Source of the DNA: Bacteroidales bacterium
GTDB lineage: Bacteria; Bacteroidota; Bacteroidia; Bacteroidales; UBA932
Direction: 5' to 3'
Assembly (NCBI GenBank): GCA_017544005.1
Contig: JAFYEZ010000008.1
Span: forward strand, 1-45,724
DNA length: 45,724 nucleotides
Below the pieces are notes generated by a model. It made no database searches. It was not told the DNA's origin and saw only the letters and a list, made by a program, of their open reading frames with translations. Shown here one piece after another: positions 42,298-45,724 of the stretch; the first letter of the stretch is position 1, and each line of letters opens with the position of its first letter. Position numbers and translations under genes: made by a program.

Positions 42298-45039
42298 TTA
42301 ATTGAGATTCATCCTGACGCCAAGGGATACCGTACGGGAGGGAACCTTTCCACTCATGAGCGTGGATGTTCCGTAGGTCACCATTCTGGGATAGAGCCCC
42401 TGACGGGCGGAAATCATCAGGAAATTATTTGCGGAGACATAAAGTGTAATTCCTTTAATTCCCTTTTGCCATCCCCTGATGTCATACGAGATACACGCCC
42501 GCGTGAGCTCAAGCATATCTGACGATACTAACCAGCGCGAAGTAGTATAGGACGCCCATCCGTTGCCGCTATCCAGTTGCGGGATATCTGTCTGGTCTCC
42601 AACTTTTTCCCAGGAATTGGCAAGGTCTGTATGAAGCCGATGCATGGTGTCGGGATTATTGGTTATCATCAGATCATGATACCCCCAGTCAAGAATCAAG
42701 CCCCCAAACTGGAAATAACCATCCAGCGCAAGGGAGAGCGCCTTATACTTGAAAGATATAACGAATCCGCCCACAACGGGCGGGGCGCTGGGACCGGAAT
42801 GCTCTCTTTGAGCATAAGTCGCTTTATTCGTACACATTTCGCCGTTCACCTTGTAGTAATTGGCAGACGAAGAAAAGGATTCATAATTCGGATCGTCAGG
42901 AGGGAGGGCTTTGTAAATGCACTTTCCGGTAGCGGGATCCACACCAAGCCAGACCGGAAGATAATAATCCCCAATAGCATAGCCCTCTTCATAGATAACA
43001 TTCCCCGATCTGATCACACCGCGCGGGATGCTCATGATGCGATTATGAATGCAACTGAAATTTCCGCCGAAGGATAGAAACGAATTACTGGTTTTCAATA
43101 AGGTAGCATCCACAGATGCTTCCCATCCACGGTTGCGGATCGTGGGTCCGAAAGTATTTAAACCCCCATCAGCCATGGTTATAAAAAAAAGCGTGTCGCT
43201 GACCCGCCGGTCAAAAAAACAAAAGCTTCCGACAACTCTTTTTGCCAACCCGAAATCCAATCCGGCATTCCACTCCCCAAAATACCCTCTTCCCTGATTG
43301 GACATCTTGCCACAACTGATACGAATCCGGGCCTTGTCCAACCAGGGAATGGCAGCACAGAAGTTTTCCCGGTCAATCATCCACGAAACAGATCCACCAT
43401 ACGTAGGGAGACCGGGTTGACTGGAAGTATGTGTTCCTGCCGGAAAAATACTGGTGTTTTCCTCAGTTCGATTCCGGGATAGTTGCCTATAGTTCAAAGA
43501 AAATGCGTATTTTCCCTTGAATACATAGTCCGCGTTCAAAAACCAATCCTCATAGAATGTGTCTGTTTTTGTCGTATCACGTAGGGTACTGTTTTCGTAG
43601 TGGTTGAGCAACTGGAACTCTTGGTATGTTTCATAGGAAAAACTACGGTGTTCCGCTCTTACACCGAAATGATGATCGCCGACGGTTTTCCGATAGCGGA
43701 CGGTCTCTTTGACACAGAAATCTGTTTCATCCGTATTGTAACAGTATTCATAGTTTCCATCTATCCCACGGGCAAACGAACGGCGACTATTTGACAGAAG
43801 GCCATTCCCAGTCACTTCAAACAAAAGATCCGGTATCGGTTCCCAACTGAGAGAGACAAGTCCCTGTCCCATTTTTTCTTCATCATAATCCTCCTGCCAC
43901 TTCTTCAATGATTCGATGGCGTTATAATTCTGGTACAGATTCCTGGATGTCCTTATATACCCATTCTGATCGGTAACAAAGCCGAAATCCAGTTGTCGTT
44001 CTTCATTCGACAACATGTAACTGCCATCTTCCGCGTGTTGGTGAACCGGATATATATTGCCTATCATCCGCACGAATGTGAAGGGATCCACCTCAGAATC
44101 CCTTGATGTCTGTATATCCACCGGCCCTGTATTTCTTGAAACTGCGCCTTGAAAAGAAGCCGAAATACGAAGATTCCGGAGCGGAGACGCTTGTGAGAAG
44201 AGAGATGTGGTATATCTGTGTCCTCCGATACCGACAGCGTAACTGTCTTCATCGGTTATGCCAACGGATCCGCGCAAGTTAGCCTTCTTCCAGCCGCCTT
44301 CAATGGTGACCAGACCATCGTGGCGCAATCCTATTCGCTCCAACTGTTTGCGCCAGTCCAAATCTTCGCCCCAAAGCAGGCCTGCCGCCGGATTGACGGT
44401 TCCATCCTTCGGATCGAAGACCTGAGTAATGGGACGGTCAAACGGGTTAATTTTCATATAATCCGTCAAAAGCCACTGACTAATATCGTTCCCGTTCGGA
44501 GCCGTCCCACTGCTTAAGAGGTGACGGTTGTAGTAAGCCTGCCACCAGTGTTGCAGGTATTGCGGCAAATCTGCCGTTTTGTAATCTGGCCCCTGGCGTG
44601 CGACAATACCGGAGTCCCATTTGACAGAAACGGACCACCCTTCCGATGAACCTTTTTTCAAACGGATAGAAATGATTCCTCCGGATGCGTTTGGCTCATA
44701 GCTCAGAATACCCGCCACATCCTTGAGAACGGTTATGCTCTCTATGTCCTGAGGATTGATGAGGGATAGTGATCCGAAATACGGAACGCCGTCGATCAAC
44801 GTAAGCGCTGAATTCGAGATTAAGTCATTCCGGCCACGGATGACAACCCCCGGTTCGGAACAGGGCATGCCGTCGGTCGCTGTAATATGAACCCCTGGAA
44901 TCCTGCCGGTGAGCAAATCCAGAAGATGACTCTGTGTCGTAAGCGAATCAACCATGACAGTATTCGGGTCCCACTCTTGCGCCACGGCATTCACCATTGC
45001 AAGATACATCAGCAAGACGAAATAAAGGGCCTTTTTCAT
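42298..45039 (-). CDS. TonB-dependent receptor (SusC-like), orphan and short
   Basis: A 913-residue outer-membrane receptor. Signal peptide (MKKALYFVLLMYLAMVNAVAQ), then directly the plug domain (LLTGRIPGVHITATDGMPC, VVIRGRNDL, GVPYFGSLSLINPQDIESIT), and a barrel ending SLGVRMNLN. The carboxypeptidase-like N-terminal domain of usual SusC proteins is absent and no susD follows. The start at 45039 is set by the signal peptide and a promoter at 45094-45125; the frame extends further upstream only as an artefact over the C26 remnant. GC is low: I count 22 G/C in 43501-43560, against 37 in 38041-38100 of the housekeeping operon. This points to acquisition from elsewhere. Substrate unknown. Confidence 0.9.
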   Translation of the reverse strand: MKKALYFVLLMYLAMVNAVAQEWDPNTVMVDSLTTQSHLLDLLTGRIPGVHITATDGMPCSEPGVVIRGRNDLISNSALTLIDGVPYFGSLSLINPQDIESITVLKDVAGILSYEPNASGGIISIRLKKGSSEGWSVSVKWDSGIVARQGPDYKTADLPQYLQHWWQAYYNRHLLSSGTAPNGNDISQWLLTDYMKINPFDRPITQVFDPKDGTVNPAAGLLWGEDLDWRKQLERIGLRHDGLVTIEGGWKKANLRGSVGITDEDSYAVGIGGHRYTTSLFSQASPLRNLRISASFQGAVSRNTGPVDIQTSRDSEVDPFTFVRMIGNIYPVHQHAEDGSYMLSNEERQLDFGFVTDQNGYIRTSRNLYQNYNAIESLKKWQEDYDEEKMGQGLVSLSWEPIPDLLFEVTGNGLLSNSRRSFARGIDGNYEYCYNTDETDFCVKETVRYRKTVGDHHFGVRAEHRSFSYETYQEFQLLNHYENSTLRDTTKTDTFYEDWFLNADYVFKGKYAFSLNYRQLSRNRTEENTSIFPAGTHTSSQPGLPTYGGSVSWMIDRENFCAAIPWLDKARIRISCGKMSNQGRGYFGEWNAGLDFGLAKRVVGSFCFFDRRVSDTLFFITMADGGLNTFGPTIRNRGWEASVDATLLKTSNSFLSFGGNFSCIHNRIMSIPRGVIRSGNVIYEEGYAIGDYYLPVWLGVDPATGKCIYKALPPDDPNYESFSSSANYYKVNGEMCTNKATYAQREHSGPSAPPVVGGFVISFKYKALSLALDGYFQFGGLILDWGYHDLMITNNPDTMHRLHTDLANSWEKVGDQTDIPQLDSGNGWASYTTSRWLVSSDMLELTRACISYDIRGWQKGIKGITLYVSANNFLMISARQGLYPRMVTYGTSTLMSGKVPSRTVSLGVRMNLN

Positions 45040-45093
45040 CGCTCCAGCGATTCTTTCATAGGTTCGACTCTGAAATTCAACGACTTCCTCCGT

Positions 45094-45125
45094 CAAAATT
45101 AAACAATAGTTTACAATAATCCAAA
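45094..45125 (-). promoter_or_regulatory. Promoter of the orphan TonB receptor gene (TTTG-N20-TAATTTTG)
   Basis: On the minus strand TTTG (45122-45125) and TAATTTTG (45094-45101) are 20 bp apart, a full match to the Bacteroidota -33/-7 consensus. It lies 55 bp upstream of the ATG at 45039 and just inside the C26 remnant. Confidence 0.7.
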
Positions 45126-45142
45126 TTAGCATCAGAATAGTC

Positions 45143-45211
45143 ACCGGCGGTGAAACCATCTTCGCCAACATCTTCAAACTGCTGGTGGACGCCGCAGCCG
45201 CAGCCAAATAG
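45143..45211 (+). pseudogene. Remnant of the 3' end of a C26-like hydrolase gene
   Basis: Read on the plus strand these 23 codons give TGGETIFANIFKLLVDAAAA and an AK end before a TAG, against TGGETIFTNIFKIIVEAAGK and TAA at 42082-42144 of the intact gene. Similarity starts abruptly at CACCGGCGGTGA, with nothing of the gene upstream. The remnant is followed directly by palindromic copy 8, as the intact gene is followed by copy 7 after a 20-bp gap. Its stop TAG shares its G with the first base of copy 8. The divergence (for example ATT ATC against CTG CTG) shows that the copy is not recent. Confidence 0.88.
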
Positions 45212-45323
45212 CCTTGGCGGCTAACTCGCAGAGAAATAGCCGATTATGCAAAGGCGCCCCCCCATTCGAGAGGGGTGCGTCTTTGCATATCGTACTGTAT
45301 TACAAGTGGTTAACCGCCAAGAC
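45211..45323 (-). repeat. 113-bp palindromic element, copy 8 (stem version III)
   Basis: Outer stem GCCTTGGCGGCTAAC (45211-45225) with 45309-45323, two C-A mismatches. Central stem 45246-45262 with 45272-45288 (ATGCAAAGGCGCCCC core), one mismatch and one G-T pair. It is the same version as copy 7. Its right end is translated: the last codons and the TAA of the neighbouring receptor gene lie inside it. Confidence 0.93.
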
Positions 45324-45724
45324 TAAACCGGGCACCGAGGGAGAAAGAGCTCGCGGGGGCGCTGACACTGCCGGATATGGCGGAATTGAAGATACGCTGC
45401 CTCGGATACACGCCCTCGCGGGCGGAAATCATCAGGAAGTTGTTGGCTGTGAAATAAATGGTGACACCGGAAACGCCTTTGACGGAAGGAAGGGCCAAAT
45501 CGTAGGAAAGGCATGCGCGGGTAAACTCGAACGCATCCGTAGAGACGAGCCATCGGGAAGAAACCGATTCATAAAGATCGCCAGTTGCGTTGACGGCCGG
45601 GACATCTGTATGATCGCCCGGATTCTTCCAGCGGCGTTCAAGGTCAGTATGAAGGCGACCGAAGGAACGATTGTATTTAGCCGACATCAAATCGCGGTAT
45701 TGAATGTCAAGTCGCGTTCCACCG
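45310..45724 (-). CDS. TonB-dependent receptor (SusC-like), C-terminal part
   Basis: The C-terminal 137 residues or so of a second SusC-like receptor; the gene runs off the window. It is a paralogue of the preceding receptor: SRWLVSTDAFEFTRACLSYD against SRWLVSSDMLELTRACISYD, and ANNFLMISAREGVYPR against ANNFLMISARQGLYPR. Its end, SLGARFSLGG, is partly encoded by palindromic copy 8: the codons for Leu-Gly-Gly and the TAA stop (45310-45321) are the repeat's terminal CTTGGCGGTTAA. The copy therefore inserted at or over the original stop. The terminal aromatic or Asn residue of normal receptors is replaced. Confidence 0.88.
   Translation of the reverse strand, partial: GGTRLDIQYRDLMSAKYNRSFGRLHTDLERRWKNPGDHTDVPAVNATGDLYESVSSRWLVSTDAFEFTRACLSYDLALPSVKGVSGVTIYFTANNFLMISAREGVYPRQRIFNSAISGSVSAPASSFSLGARFSLGG

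Noticed and set aside
45040-45207. An N-terminal extension of the orphan TonB receptor up to 45207
   Set aside because: The extra frame is the reverse complement of the hydrolase remnant and the promoter; the signal peptide starts at 45039.
1098-45323. Integron attC sites: the elements contain GGCTAAC...GTTAGCC cores near their ends, are structured, and follow stop codons
   Set aside because: The cores do not fit RYYYAAC/GTTRRRY at all positions, the pairing continues ten bases outside them, no integron integrase is in the window, and cargo genes do not share one orientation. It stays a weaker alternative to the RAYT model.
1098-45323. Target-site duplications at the palindromes
   Set aside because: Comparing the ten bases on both sides of each copy I found no repeated pair, which fits RAYT-like or recombinational spread rather than a DDE transposase.

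Overview
The window comes from a GC-rich member of the Bacteroidota, most likely Bacteroidales. The evidence is a SusC/SusD pair, BACON-domain and DUF4302-type lipoproteins, S46 and C69 peptidases, and many -7 boxes matching TAnnTTTG, the Bacteroidota housekeeping promoter. The genus cannot be fixed from the sequence.

Layout. 1-866: 3' end of metK. 1210-2574: two small envelope genes of lower GC. 2590-12167 (minus): an operon susC, susD, a zinc metallohydrolase lipoprotein, a DUF4302-like lipoprotein, a BACON lipoprotein, then rsmE. 12285-25809: a phosphodiesterase, an S9 dipeptidyl peptidase, a C69 dipeptidase, a small secreted protein, an Omp85-type barrel, an acyltransferase, an endonuclease/phosphatase-family protein, a REP-associated tyrosine transposase (RAYT), two BACON lipoproteins and an S46 dipeptidyl peptidase. 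26021-30640 (plus): an ECF sigma factor, a putative dual-membrane anti-sigma factor, a lipoprotein serpin, a small membrane lipoprotein and a radical SAM/SPASM enzyme. 30572-41216 (minus): nine closely packed housekeeping genes (comF, mutS2, cdaA, a nucleoside transporter, an LptF/G permease, tgt, a PfkB kinase, a flippase-like protein, a nucleotidyltransferase). 41353-45724: a class I glutamine amidotransferase-like hydrolase and two TonB-dependent receptor paralogues, the second cut by the window end.

The most striking feature is a family of eight palindromic intergenic elements. Aligned on GCCTTGG...CCAAGGC, every copy is exactly 113 bp, and the inner hairpin is always centred on the same point as the outer inverted repeat. 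The inner stem exists in four sequence versions, but its AAAG...CTTT boundaries are always 35 nt apart (one version has AATG...CATT). Two copies in the same orientation flank the RAYT gene, so this looks like a REP/RAYT-type system with unusually large, length-fixed palindromes. The copies sit almost always at gene ends, sometimes sharing a stop codon, and they tend to border the AT-richer cargo genes.

Functionally the window leans to envelope biology and peptide scavenging: SusCD import with a metallohydrolase, three exported exopeptidases, and a sigma/anti-sigma operon carrying a serpin and a radical SAM enzyme. That operon is the second candidate for an undescribed system.
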